Of a stretch of 42,645 nucleotides of DNA, positions 7,258-15,114 are shown one piece after another. The stretch's first letter is position 1, and the number at the start of each line of letters is the position of its first letter. The position numbers were made by a program, and so were the translations under genes. This stretch comes from a virus: the IMG/VR virus record IMGVR_UViG_3300023278_002549, positions 1 to 42,645 of that record, one strand, 5' to 3'. Under the pieces are notes generated by a model. It searched no databases. It saw nothing but the letters and a program-made list of their open reading frames with translations, and had not been told where the DNA came from.

Positions 7258-8481
7258 GTGATGCAAACAACACCAAAAAAACACGCGAAGTACTCAGCGA
7301 GTGGTGCTAAGCGCTGGCTATGTTGCCCTGGCTCTGTGGCTCTTAGTCTTAGAGCGCCAAAGCAGGTAGAGAGTAGCTACGCACTCGAAGGCACACTAGC
7401 TCACGAGGCTCTAGAGGATATACTTTTGCATAAATCCCCAATAGAAGAATTAGAGTTAATGTATTCCAAGGAGACTCTAGAGCATGTAACCGAAGCGGCA
7501 AAATATGTTTTCGATCTTTTGCCTATGAATACGGAATTAGAATTTTTGGTTGAGCAAAAAGTTGATCTTAGTTTTGTATATCCTGAAACTTTCGGCACGG
7601 TAGATGTGGCAATCGTCGAACTTTTTGGGACACTAACAGTTTTTGATTACAAGCATGGTGCGGGTCTGCCGGTAGAAGTAGAGGAGAATCCGCAAGCGCT
7701 TTTTTACGCTTTAGGATTAGCGCATAAATATGATTACAATTTTGCAGAAATTAAACTCGTTATCTATCAGCCTCGCGCGGAACACAAAAACGGGCCAGTT
7801 AGAGAATGGACAATTGATACCGACACTCTTTTATCTTGGAAAAAGAAATTCCAAGAAGGTGTCGCAAGAGCTGAGCAAAAAAACGCGCCCTATTGCGCAG
7901 GCGAGTGGTGTCGTTTCTGCCCAGCTAAAACAATTTGCCCTGAGATTTCTGACAAAGCTCTCTCACAAGCGCAAATAGATTTCGCCCCCGATAAATCCGT
8001 GTTGGCCTTGCCACAACTAAAAGAAAATACACCCCTTAGTTTCTTAGCTACTGTCATGCCAGCGGTAGAGAAATTGGAAGTGTGGTGCGAGTCTGTCAGG
8101 CGTGCCGCATTTGATGCTCTTCAAAGTGGCCAAGAAGTCCCCGGATATAAACTCGTTGATAAGCGTAGCACCCGTCATTGGATAGACCCTGAAAAAACCT
8201 GCGAAATTGCTCGCAGGACTTTTGGGCCTCTAGCTTTTAGCGAGCCTGCGCTTTTATCACCGGCAAAGCTTGAAAAGCTTGCGGGTAAAAACTGGGTCGC
8301 ACCCCGTGTTACTAATATCTCAAGTGGTGTGACTATGGTCAGGGATTCAGACTCAAGACGCGAAAGCAGTTCAAGTGCTGCAAATGATTTTAGGATTAAT
8401 AGAATTGAGGCTTTAGAAATTGCTCTAGAGACTTCAAAAGAATTAAAAAGAAAAGGAAAAAATAAGTATGGCCTCAAATAA
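7258..8481 (+). CDS. DUF2800 Cas4-like PD-(D/E)XK nuclease
   Basis: A 407-residue protein of the DUF2800 family. The nuclease signature is visible: EGTLAHEALE (His49), GTVDVA (Asp116), then DYK at 130-132, and a following Q...YALGLA helix. A cysteine set at about 213, 218, 221 and 227 (CAGEWCRFCPAKTICP) matches the iron-sulfur-binding pattern of Cas4/AddB-type nucleases. A likely role is 5'-end resection in phage recombination with the DUF2815 ssDNA-binding protein encoded next. A GTG at 7258 and ATG at 7261 are both possible starts; GAAGAG upstream fits either. It overlaps the next gene by 14 bp. Confidence 0.85.
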   Translation: MMQTTPKKHAKYSASGAKRWLCCPGSVALSLRAPKQVESSYALEGTLAHEALEDILLHKSPIEELELMYSKETLEHVTEAAKYVFDLLPMNTELEFLVEQKVDLSFVYPETFGTVDVAIVELFGTLTVFDYKHGAGLPVEVEENPQALFYALGLAHKYDYNFAEIKLVIYQPRAEHKNGPVREWTIDTDTLLSWKKKFQEGVARAEQKNAPYCAGEWCRFCPAKTICPEISDKALSQAQIDFAPDKSVLALPQLKENTPLSFLATVMPAVEKLEVWCESVRRAAFDALQSGQEVPGYKLVDKRSTRHWIDPEKTCEIARRTFGPLAFSEPALLSPAKLEKLAGKNWVAPRVTNISSGVTMVRDSDSRRESSSSAANDFRINRIEALEIALETSKELKRKGKNKYGLK

Positions 8482-9043
8482 AATTAAAAAAAATATAGTT
8501 ACACCGTCTTTTCGGGTATCATTCCCACACGTCTTTAAACCCCAGCCGGGTATGAATCCCGGTGACCCTGCAAAGTACAGCATCACTATGCTCTTCCACA
8601 AAGATATAGATATCACACCACTTGAAAAAGCCGTGTTCGCTGCCGCTATAGAAACTTTTGGCCCAAAAGATAAGTGGCCGAAGAATTTACGCCTCCCTTT
8701 TAAAGACGGTGACGAGAAGTCAGACATGGTGGGCTATAAAAACACCACATACATTTCGGCGAGTTCTAAACAAAAACCCGGCCTAGTTGATAAAGACCTT
8801 CAGCCAATTATAGAGGATGGCACTTTCTACGCAGGGTGTTTTGCTCGTGCCACTGTTCGAGTCGGCACCTATGACAAAGCGGGAAATAAAGGCGTTTGCT
8901 TTTATCTAGATAACATTCAGAAGTTAAAAGACGGTGAGCAATTTAGCGGAAAAAAATCAGCCGACAAAGATTTTGAATCTTTTGCGGATGATAGCGATGA
9001 CGCCAATAACTACGAGTCTTCAGATTTAGACGGGCTGATGTAA
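8468..9043 (+). CDS. DUF2815 single-stranded DNA-binding protein
   Basis: A 191-residue DUF2815-family protein. Residues 1-150 form the OB-fold-like body (TPSFRVSFPHVFKP, YSITMLFHK, YISASSKQKPG, FYAGCFARATVRVGTYD, GVCFYLDNIQKL). The last 40 residues are an acidic tail ending SSDLDGLM, like the acidic tip by which SSB and T7 gp2.5 contact partners. It coats single-stranded DNA during phage replication. It overlaps the nuclease gene and precedes the polymerase. A similar SNDLDDLM sequence stands near the end of the zinc-ribbon protein at 12496-12717. Confidence 0.85.
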   Translation: MASNKIKKNIVTPSFRVSFPHVFKPQPGMNPGDPAKYSITMLFHKDIDITPLEKAVFAAAIETFGPKDKWPKNLRLPFKDGDEKSDMVGYKNTTYISASSKQKPGLVDKDLQPIIEDGTFYAGCFARATVRVGTYDKAGNKGVCFYLDNIQKLKDGEQFSGKKSADKDFESFADDSDDANNYESSDLDGLM

Positions 9044-9049
9044 GTTTTT

Positions 9050-9217
9050 ATGACTACTTTTTATTTAGTATATAAGAAATACGAATTAGAAACTCTTGGC
9101 CCTATCTTTTCACCACAGTGGGTAACTATTGAGCGTAAAAACTTTTTAGAAGATGATGCCAATATAGAGCATAGTTCTTGGGTTACTACTGAAGAAACAA
9201 AAGAATTTGAAATATGA
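9050..9217 (+). CDS. Small hypothetical protein, 55 aa
   Basis: MTTFYLVYKKYELETLGPIF... fits tightly between the ssDNA-binding protein (six-bp gap) and the polymerase (four-bp ATGA overlap), which supports it as a real gene. It is soluble and rich in acidic and aromatic residues. No family recognised. Coupling suggests that its translation sets the level of the polymerase. Confidence 0.5.
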   Translation: MTTFYLVYKKYELETLGPIFSPQWVTIERKNFLEDDANIEHSSWVTTEETKEFEI

Positions 9218-11208
9218 CCCAGAAAATTCTACTCCTCGATTTTGAATCACGCTCTGAATGTGACTTAAAGCGAGCGGGTGCAGTAGAATACGCACGTCAC
9301 CTGACCACGAAAATATTTTGTGTCTCTTGGCGCCTTGGCTCCCGTCAAGAGCTGAGAGACACAAAAACCTATTCATGGTCTCCCATTTTAGGGGGGCCCA
9401 TTGAAAGCTTTTTAGATGCTCTCGGCGATGAAAGCGTTTTATGTGTGGCACATAATGCCATTTTCGAAAATAGTTTTGTGGAGCATGTGCTTCCCCGAGT
9501 GCTACCTAAGCATAAAATCCCGAAGGTGCCGCACCATCGGTGGGCATGTACTGCGTCTTTCGCCGCTGCGCTTGCACTCCCTCGCTCTCTAGAAGGTGCG
9601 TGCGAGGCGCTAAACTTATCTGTAAAAAAAGATGCAGAAGGTAGACGCCTTATAATGAAGTACACCAAGCCAAGGCGAGAGACTTTAAATAATAAAAACA
9701 AGTGGCACAACAAACTAAGCGACCTAAAAAGGATAATTGAATACTGTGAAGCCGACATAGCCGCTGAAGTCGAGTTATTCCTTTCTATCCCACCACTCTC
9801 AGAAGATGAAAGAAAAGTTTGGATATTAGACCAAGAAATTAATACCCGAGGATTTAAAGTTGACCGCGACTTGGTGTTAGCAGCTCTTGAATTGATAGAA
9901 ATAGAATATAAAAACATTCAAAGCCGCACACAGTATTATTCAAATGGTGAAATCACTAGCACCACGCAAAGAGATAAAACGCTCGAATGGCTGCGAAGCC
10001 GAGGTGTGATGTTAGAAAACTTACAGGCTAAAACTATAAGTGATTTTTTAGTTTCTCAGAAAGATTGCGACCCTGAAGCTCTTCAGATTTTAAAACTAAG
10101 ACAAAGCGCTTCAAAGACTAGCACCGCCAAATTCGCCGCTTTTGAATATCGCTCTCGCAGTGACGGCTATTGCCGGGATAATTTGATGTACCACGGAGCC
10201 TCGACGGGAAGAGCTTCCGGTAGAGGGGCACAAATTCAGAATTTACCTAGGCCGAAGATAAAAGACACGGATGCGGCTTCAGAAATTGTAAAACAAAAAG
10301 ACCTTGAGTTACTTAGCATGTATTACGGGGATTCAATGGCCGCATTATCAAGTGTGCTGCGCTCTTGTATTATATCTAGCGAGGGTAAAGAGCTTTTCGT
10401 TGCTGATTACAATGCTATCGAGGCTCGAATGGCTTTTTGGCTTGCCGACCACACCAAGGGAATAGAAGCCTTCGCTCTTGGTCATGATCTTTATAAAGAA
10501 ATGGCGGCGAAGATTTACCGGAAAAAGATAGAAGACGTAACGGAAGCCGAGAGACAATTAGGTAAAACCGCAATTTTGGGTTGCCAGTACGGAATGGGTC
10601 CCACAAAATTTCACCTGACGTGTAACAACGCAGGAATTGTTATCGACGAAAAGCTCGCTGACTTAGCCGTAAAGATTTATCGCGACGTTCATTCACCCAT
10701 AGTACAGGTGTGGAATGACACCGAGCGGGCGGCTATCGCGGCGGTAAAAAGCATCGGGCTTAAAAGCTATTCAGCCGGAAAAGTTAAATGGTTTATGGAA
10801 GGCGAATTTCTTTATGCCGAGCTTCCCTCGAAACGTCGTATTGCTTATTACAAGCCGGTTATTAAATTTGTTGCAACACCTTGGGGCGAAAAACGAGCTG
10901 CGCTTCACCATATGGCGGTAGACCCTCTCACTAAAAGTTGGTGGGAAGTAAAGGCGAATCGTGGACTGCTTTTCGAAAATTGTACTCAGGCTATCTCTCG
11001 CGACATTATGATGTATGCCTCTTTAGAAATTGAAAAAGCAGGTTATAAGATTTTGCTATCCGTCCACGACGAATTAATTTCGGAGAAAGAAATAGGCCGT
11101 GGAAGCTTGCAAGAGTATATAGATTTGCTTTGTAAACTCCCCGCATGGGCTAAAGGTTTACCGCTTAAAGCTAGTGGGTGGGTCGGGACCCGGTATAAAA
11201 AGGGATGA
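9214..11208 (+). CDS. Family A DNA polymerase with 3'-5' exonuclease domain
   Basis: A 664-residue phage DNA polymerase I-type replicase. The proofreading exonuclease occupies about residues 1-200: DFES (9-12), AHNAIFENSF (79-88) and YCEADIAAE (177-185). The polymerase domain shows motif A ADYNAIEAR (397-405), motif B ERQLGKTAILGCQYGMG (446-462) and motif C SVHDE (616-620). No 5'-3' flap nuclease domain is present. It should copy the phage genome together with the primase-helicase and the DUF2815 protein. Start overlaps the upstream 55-residue gene as ATGA; its stop overlaps the sigma-like gene as ATGA. Confidence 0.95.
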   Translation: MTQKILLLDFESRSECDLKRAGAVEYARHLTTKIFCVSWRLGSRQELRDTKTYSWSPILGGPIESFLDALGDESVLCVAHNAIFENSFVEHVLPRVLPKHKIPKVPHHRWACTASFAAALALPRSLEGACEALNLSVKKDAEGRRLIMKYTKPRRETLNNKNKWHNKLSDLKRIIEYCEADIAAEVELFLSIPPLSEDERKVWILDQEINTRGFKVDRDLVLAALELIEIEYKNIQSRTQYYSNGEITSTTQRDKTLEWLRSRGVMLENLQAKTISDFLVSQKDCDPEALQILKLRQSASKTSTAKFAAFEYRSRSDGYCRDNLMYHGASTGRASGRGAQIQNLPRPKIKDTDAASEIVKQKDLELLSMYYGDSMAALSSVLRSCIISSEGKELFVADYNAIEARMAFWLADHTKGIEAFALGHDLYKEMAAKIYRKKIEDVTEAERQLGKTAILGCQYGMGPTKFHLTCNNAGIVIDEKLADLAVKIYRDVHSPIVQVWNDTERAAIAAVKSIGLKSYSAGKVKWFMEGEFLYAELPSKRRIAYYKPVIKFVATPWGEKRAALHHMAVDPLTKSWWEVKANRGLLFENCTQAISRDIMMYASLEIEKAGYKILLSVHDELISEKEIGRGSLQEYIDLLCKLPAWAKGLPLKASGWVGTRYKKG

Positions 11209-12032
11209 GTACGGATGAAAAAACAATTCTTAAAAAATATGAACAACTTAAGCGATTATCTTCCAGAGTCTTTGGTAAGCAAGCAGGAGAAGATGTTGCT
11301 CAAGAGGCTATTATTTCGTTTTTGGAAGGGCGAGGCATTAGACAAAGTAACCGTTTTGCCATTATTGACGCTGCTAGAAAACGTCGCAGCGGAACTTACC
11401 GTTACAGAGATGGAGTTAATGAGCCTTCACAGCCGAATGTCTGGATGCCCGACACCAATTTTGTTTATGACGACGGACTCGGACCAATTAATGAGAGCAC
11501 GGATAGATATAGAGAAGACTTATTTACTTTTATTCGACTTGTGTCACATCTTAAGAAGCCGAAGCTAATTCAAATGGTATTATTACATGAAAGTTACGAG
11601 TGGACTCTTCTTGAAATATCTAGATTCTCTGGAGTTACTGAGTCTCGAATCAGTCAGCAAATTACCCTTTCGAAAAAGCTCCTTAAAAAGATCGCTATAC
11701 ATGAAGGCATACTTACGAGCGAACAAGGAGGAGGTGAACAAGAAAGCTCGGGAATATTACCACCTGAAAATAAAAGTATCGCCCATTGCTTTGAAGAACC
11801 GTTCGAAGAATTGGCGGAAATTCAAAGAACGGAAAATGAAAGAAAATCCCAATTGGCAACGAGAGCGTTCTTTAAAATACCGAAAACCTTATTCGGAATT
11901 ACCCGAGAAAACGAAACAAAAGATCCGAAACAAAAGCCGAGAATGGCAAAAATTAAATTGGAAAGAGAGAGTTTTATATGCCCGAAAATGGAGAAGACGA
12001 CAATCAACTTTTGGCCTCAGAAAAGCCGTTAA
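11205..12032 (+). CDS. Sigma-factor-like protein with an overlapped C-terminal tail
   Basis: The first 165 of 275 residues look like a small sigma factor. A region-2-like helix is seen at FGKQAGEDVAQEAIISFLEG (23-42), and a region-4 helix-turn-helix at LLEISRFSGVTESRISQQ (about 134-151), reminiscent of FliA-type SRVSQ recognition helices. It could redirect host RNA polymerase to phage promoters, the obvious target being the leftward late arm. The remaining 110 residues are unstructured in composition and are overlapped out of frame by a basic-protein gene from 11701, so the working protein may be shorter or this tail may be a by-product. The start overlaps the polymerase stop (ATGA). Confidence 0.6.
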   Translation: MSTDEKTILKKYEQLKRLSSRVFGKQAGEDVAQEAIISFLEGRGIRQSNRFAIIDAARKRRSGTYRYRDGVNEPSQPNVWMPDTNFVYDDGLGPINESTDRYREDLFTFIRLVSHLKKPKLIQMVLLHESYEWTLLEISRFSGVTESRISQQITLSKKLLKKIAIHEGILTSEQGGGEQESSGILPPENKSIAHCFEEPFEELAEIQRTENERKSQLATRAFFKIPKTLFGITRENETKDPKQKPRMAKIKLERESFICPKMEKTTINFWPQKSR

Positions 12033-12144
12033 CGCTGCAAGAAAATCAGGAGACATTCGAGAACTTGCCAATGTCTGTGAGCTTGCAATTATTAGGGCTT
12101 ATGAAAAAAGTAGTCGCAAAAGAAATAAACCCCGAAACGGTTAA
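11701..12144 (+). CDS. Highly basic protein overlapping the sigma-like gene, 147 aa
   Basis: This frame, +1 to the sigma-like gene, encodes MKAYLRANKEEVNKKAREYY and further Arg/Lys-rich helical segments (KERKMKENPNWQRERSLKYR, RKWRRRQ). The N-terminal pattern RANKEEVNKKAREYYH is familiar from basic arms of phage HNH-associated and DNA-binding proteins. I therefore think it is real despite a 332-bp overlap with the sigma-like frame. The ATG at 11701 has no strong ribosome-binding site; the open frame reaches back to an ATG at 11587. A nucleic-acid-binding role is likely from charge alone. Confidence 0.5.
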   Translation: MKAYLRANKEEVNKKAREYYHLKIKVSPIALKNRSKNWRKFKERKMKENPNWQRERSLKYRKPYSELPEKTKQKIRNKSREWQKLNWKERVLYARKWRRRQSTFGLRKAVNAARKSGDIRELANVCELAIIRAYEKSSRKRNKPRNG

Positions 12145-12208
12145 TGCCGCATGTAACTGTGCTAGCGAAATCCATAAGATACTTAAGCTTTCAGCAATGG
12201 TGGGATAA
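11978..12208 (+). CDS. Small phage protein with PETVNAACNCASEIHKI motif, 76 aa
   Basis: The C-terminal half (LLGLMKKVVAKEINPETVNA then ACNCASEIHKILKL) is a pattern I recall in small proteins of many phages, usually beside HNH or packaging genes, with unknown function. GAGAGAG lies about eight bases before the ATG. The gene begins inside both the sigma-like frame and the basic-protein frame, so 11978-12032 is open in all three rightward frames. Confidence 0.6.
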   Translation: MPENGEDDNQLLASEKPLTLQENQETFENLPMSVSLQLLGLMKKVVAKEINPETVNAACNCASEIHKILKLSAMVG

Positions 12209-12216
12209 AAATAAAA

Positions 12217-12486
12217 ATGAAAACAAATATTGCAACGGAAAGACTTCACAGATACCAAAAAGAAAACTTTAAATCCTACAGAACTACCGCAAGTGGTGGG
12301 GAATTTGATTTTGACTATAGGGCATATCCTGAAACGGCTGAAGGCGTACACCTCGATGGCTTAGCTCATGGCCTTATAGTAAATAGAGCCAAAATCAAAG
12401 GTGTCATTGAGAGCGATGAATCTCTTCGCTCTAGACTTATTAATTTTCTAGCTGAGCCGAGTACCAAAAAAGATGAAACGGAATAA
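12217..12486 (+). CDS. Hypothetical protein, 89 aa
   Basis: A soluble protein with no recognised domain. The middle (GGEFDFDYRAYPETAEGVH) is acidic and aromatic; the C-terminal part is a charged helix. It lies in the tightly packed rightward operon, eight bp after the preceding stop. Confidence 0.5.
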   Translation: MKTNIATERLHRYQKENFKSYRTTASGGEFDFDYRAYPETAEGVHLDGLAHGLIVNRAKIKGVIESDESLRSRLINFLAEPSTKKDETE

Positions 12487-12495
12487 TATAAATTT

Positions 12496-12717
12496 ATGAG
12501 TATTTTGGAACATGTATGCGCGCACTGTAATCACTTTTCTATCGACGCTGAGAAATTACTTGTGTGTCCTTCGTGCAGCTGCTCGGAAATTACAAATAAC
12601 GAGGTGTTAAAAACCGCTGAAGTTGTGGATTTCGAAGACGATGTACTAGAGGGCGAACGCGATGAAAATTTCGAAAGCAATGATCTAGACGACTTAATGG
12701 AAGATGCAGGGGTATAA
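12496..12717 (+). CDS. Zinc-ribbon protein with acidic SSB-like tail, 73 aa
   Basis: The first 35 residues form a zinc ribbon: CAHC at residues 8-11 and CPSC near residue 25, with one further cysteine in CSC. The remainder is a strongly acidic tail (DFEDDVLEGERDENFESNDL then DDLMEDAGV). The SNDLDDLM run copies the end of the phage's own ssDNA-binding protein (SSDLDGLM). This suggests a shared docking site on a replication protein, or mimicry of the tail. The stop overlaps the next gene as TAATG. Confidence 0.55.
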   Translation: MSILEHVCAHCNHFSIDAEKLLVCPSCSCSEITNNEVLKTAEVVDFEDDVLEGERDENFESNDLDDLMEDAGV

Positions 12718-13286
12718 TGACAAAAATAATTCCAGACAATAAACCACTTCAAACTCGTGAGTGGCTCGAAGAAATTTTAGGCCAAGAAAATCGGGATAAG
12801 CTAAAACTTTTCAGCGTCTACTTGGTGGGAGTAAGGGGATATTTTTTAAATACTTTTGGCTCTACTAAAAACCAAATAGGTATTTATGATGACGCTCTTT
12901 TTGTTGTTAGCCCCACCGCTTTTGTGGCTTTTAATTTTAACACTGACCCTGTTAGGATTAAAAAAGGCAAAGGCACGGGCGAGTGTAAAGGTATGGCCCA
13001 TTTAAAAGAAGGCATGTGGTTTTATCAAAAAGGTATCCATCGGGGCTATCAGGCTTTCATACAGTACAAAGAAGTTACTGTGGTCAGAGATGGCACGCCG
13101 AACTACGAGGATACGGGATTTTTCGGTATCAATATCCATAAAGGCGGCACTAACACCACATCAAGCATCGGGTGTCAGACGGTATATCCTATGCAATGGG
13201 ACTCGATGAAGACAATGACTTACGAATTACTAAGCCGCTATAAGCAAAAGTATTTCCCGTATGTTTTATTAGAGCATGAGGGATAA
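12717..13286 (+). CDS. L,D-transpeptidase-like (YkuD-motif) protein, possible lysis enzyme
   Basis: A 189-residue protein. Near the C-terminus, INIHKGGTNTTSSIGCQT (138-155) matches the YkuD catalytic pattern of His, spacer, Ser-x-Gly-Cys, with His141 and Cys153 as the expected catalytic pair. Upstream sequence (GIYDDALFVVSP, AFVAFNFNTDP) looks like the beta-rich part of the fold. I recall similar proteins in other phages, usually unnamed. It may cut or modify peptidoglycan cross-links. It has no signal peptide, so it would need the holin for access. Alternative: a structural virion-associated muralytic protein. Confidence 0.55.
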   Translation: MTKIIPDNKPLQTREWLEEILGQENRDKLKLFSVYLVGVRGYFLNTFGSTKNQIGIYDDALFVVSPTAFVAFNFNTDPVRIKKGKGTGECKGMAHLKEGMWFYQKGIHRGYQAFIQYKEVTVVRDGTPNYEDTGFFGINIHKGGTNTTSSIGCQTVYPMQWDSMKTMTYELLSRYKQKYFPYVLLEHEG

Positions 13287-13290
13287 TTAT

Positions 13291-13518
13291 ATGAGAGATT
13301 TACCCACACCATTAGTTTTAAGTGCTACGAAAGTTTTAGGCGTCGAGCGCTTTGATCTTTTAATTAAAGATTTTGACAGCGTTTTGGTTGACGGCGGTCT
13401 AGTACCTGATGAAGTCAAAGAAGAGCTGTACCACATTCAGCTCGCTAGTTTTATTTTGGGGGCTATTACAGTTTTAAATAGTGAAAGTAATTTCAATAAA
13501 GGGCGAAAAGTAAAATGA
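13291..13518 (+). CDS. Hypothetical protein, 75 aa
   Basis: The start chosen is ATG at 13291 (MRDLPTPLVLSATKVLGVER), because GAGGGA lies seven bases before it; a frame from 13276 adds five residues and overlaps the preceding gene. It is mostly helical, with a moderately hydrophobic segment near residues 50-62 (LASFILGAITVL). It overlaps the dNMP kinase gene as ATGA. No family recognised. Confidence 0.55.
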   Translation: MRDLPTPLVLSATKVLGVERFDLLIKDFDSVLVDGGLVPDEVKEELYHIQLASFILGAITVLNSESNFNKGRKVK

Positions 13519-14093
13519 AAAAACAAATTTTTGTTTTATCAGGCTGTCAGGGAAGTGGAAAATCTACTTACGCGAAATGGCTTCAAGCTTATACGGGCTT
13601 AGAAAATTCTAAAATAATGAAATTCGCCGAGCCGCTCTATGAGCTGCATGATAGGTGTCTCCCGGTGCTTAAGCTCTACGGGCTTAGGCCCTATGGTATG
13701 ACGAAAGACGGCGAGCTTTTACAAGTGTTGGGTACTGAATTCGGTAGAAATAAATTAGGTGAAAATGTGTGGGTTAATACTTTAAAGAAACGAGTTGATA
13801 AGTATTTAAAAGAAAGCCCAACTAAATTTGTAATCATAGATGACTGTCGTTTCGAAAATGAGTTTAACGCCTTTCACGCTGACGCTCACATGATACGTTT
13901 AACTGCACCTGCGAGTGTCAGAAAAGCTCGCTGCACTTATTGGCGTGAAGATACATCGCATCCTAGTGAAACGGGGCTCGATGATTATGAGCGAAAAATG
14001 ATGTTTCACGCTGTGGTAAATACTGAGCTAGCCACACCAAAGGACGCTGTCAGAGAGCTATTAACTCAGTGGGGGCATTTAGCAAAAGTATGA
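13515..14093 (+). CDS. Deoxynucleoside monophosphate kinase-like protein
   Basis: A 192-residue P-loop kinase. Walker A is SGCQGSGKST at 9-18. IIDDCRFENE near 113-122 matches the D-x-R-F-x-N-E segment of T4-type dNMP kinases, and a lid-like RCTYWRED follows near 138. It should phosphorylate dNMPs to feed the phage polymerase. The length is close to other phage dNMP kinases. It starts and ends with ATGA overlaps with its neighbours, so it is embedded in the replication operon. Confidence 0.8.
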   Translation: MKKQIFVLSGCQGSGKSTYAKWLQAYTGLENSKIMKFAEPLYELHDRCLPVLKLYGLRPYGMTKDGELLQVLGTEFGRNKLGENVWVNTLKKRVDKYLKESPTKFVIIDDCRFENEFNAFHADAHMIRLTAPASVRKARCTYWREDTSHPSETGLDDYERKMMFHAVVNTELATPKDAVRELLTQWGHLAKV

Positions 14094-14344
14094 ACGACGC
14101 AGACTTTGAAGAATTTTGGAATAATTACTCTAATTATGGCGGCAATTTTGATTCTTATAAAGAGCTAGGGAAAGCGGCATTTTCCGCAGGCGCGCAGTCT
14201 GTGCTGTCTCGGCTACCTGAGAGAAAAGAAGGATACAATGATTACACTACTAATAGCTTGTCGCCCGATGGCTGTTACAATGAGGGCTTTAATGCTTGCA
14301 TTGATGAGATTCGAGACCGCCTGACAGCGCCACGAGAGGGATGA
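14090..14344 (+). CDS. Hypothetical protein, 84 aa
   Basis: Start chosen at the ATG that overlaps the kinase stop (ATGA), giving MNDADFEEFWNNYSNYGGNF; a frame from 14069 would add seven residues. The chain resembles small phage proteins of the form DFEEFW...SAGAQS...YNEGFNACIDEIRDRL, which are common in tailed phages and unnamed. Confidence 0.55.
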   Translation: MNDADFEEFWNNYSNYGGNFDSYKELGKAAFSAGAQSVLSRLPERKEGYNDYTTNSLSPDGCYNEGFNACIDEIRDRLTAPREG

Positions 14345-14350
14345 AAAAAT

Positions 14351-14584
14351 ATGCACTGTTACTATGATGACTTTACGAATATACCATCGAAGCAGATTTG
14401 GGTTTTGTTTGAGAGCTGGTATTTCGACAAACAAGCAAATGAAATGGTGCCTGCTAAGGGATTGGTTTACGTTAATTTAGATCATGTTTATTTTGTTTCA
14501 AAACCACAAGCTGGCTTGGTTACCCTAATGCTTCAAACTGATAGGTATTGCGGAAAATTTGTTATGACAGAGGGTGACTCGTGA
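14351..14584 (+). CDS. Hypothetical protein, 77 aa
   Basis: A beta-rich small protein (KQIWVLFESWYFD, KGLVYVNLDHVYFVSK, AGLVTLMLQTDRYCGKFVM). GAGAGGG precedes the ATG by about nine bases. It overlaps the next gene through a GTGA. No family recognised. Confidence 0.5.
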   Translation: MHCYYDDFTNIPSKQIWVLFESWYFDKQANEMVPAKGLVYVNLDHVYFVSKPQAGLVTLMLQTDRYCGKFVMTEGDS

Positions 14585-15114
14585 CCGACGACACAAATAA
14601 TTCGCCACGCACGCCAGAGTGCGCGGTATGCGACCCCTCAGTGAATTTTATATGTACAAAATGTTATATTGAAATAGAAGTGTGGGCCATAGTCGATATG
14701 CTGGCGAATATAGGGAATCGACAGGACATAAACCAATTAAAACAAAAACAGGTCGATAGGATATTATATCTAATACATCTCTTTAATCCGAACATGAAAG
14801 AGCGAGAGCATCAGGCCGCGAGCAAGGCTGTGGTGCTTCCCAAAAAAAAGATAGTGATACTTAATGCAACTAGAGAATTAGATGTTGGAAATAGGGCTTG
14901 GAACGAGTGTCTCCAAGAATTTAAGCGACTTAATTCATGGGTTGTAAATGAAGTTGTAAATAAATCCGAGGTTGTAAATCATGGTTGTAAATGGCCGAGT
15001 TTCGATGAGTTTCATGAAAAATACTTTTCATTAATAGAAGATCGTGAAAGCTCTAGCGAAGAAGATGCTGTAGTTTTCTATGCTTGGCTCAGAGAACGTA
15101 TGGGGGATAAATGA
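14581..15114 (+). CDS. Hypothetical protein with N-terminal CxxC motifs, 177 aa
   Basis: Starts with GTG in a GTGA overlap. Residues 13-30 hold CAVCDPSVNFICTKC, a probable zinc-binding pair. A helical middle follows. Residues around 121-138 read VVNEVVNKSEVVNHGCKW, produced by four copies of the DNA word GTTGTAAAT (14941, 14953, 14971, 14984), the last copy in another frame. The C-terminal part (EKYFSLIEDRESSSEEDAVVF) is acidic. Function unknown. Confidence 0.55.
   Translation: MTDDTNNSPRTPECAVCDPSVNFICTKCYIEIEVWAIVDMLANIGNRQDINQLKQKQVDRILYLIHLFNPNMKEREHQAASKAVVLPKKKIVILNATRELDVGNRAWNECLQEFKRLNSWVVNEVVNKSEVVNHGCKWPSFDEFHEKYFSLIEDRESSSEEDAVVFYAWLRERMGDK
14941..14992. repeat. Four copies of GTTGTAAAT inside a coding region
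   Basis: GTTGTAAAT occurs at 14941-14949, 14953-14961, 14971-14979 and 14984-14992. The first three are in the reading frame (Val-Val-Asn); the fourth is shifted by one base and encodes different residues. Conservation of the DNA word across a frame change hints at a DNA-level role such as a protein-binding site, though local slippage is possible. Confidence 0.5.

Noticed and set aside
11215-11568. 117-residue rightward frame at the start of the sigma-like gene
   Set aside because: It lies wholly inside the sigma-like frame, which has recognisable helices, while this one has no family look and no ribosome-binding site of its own.
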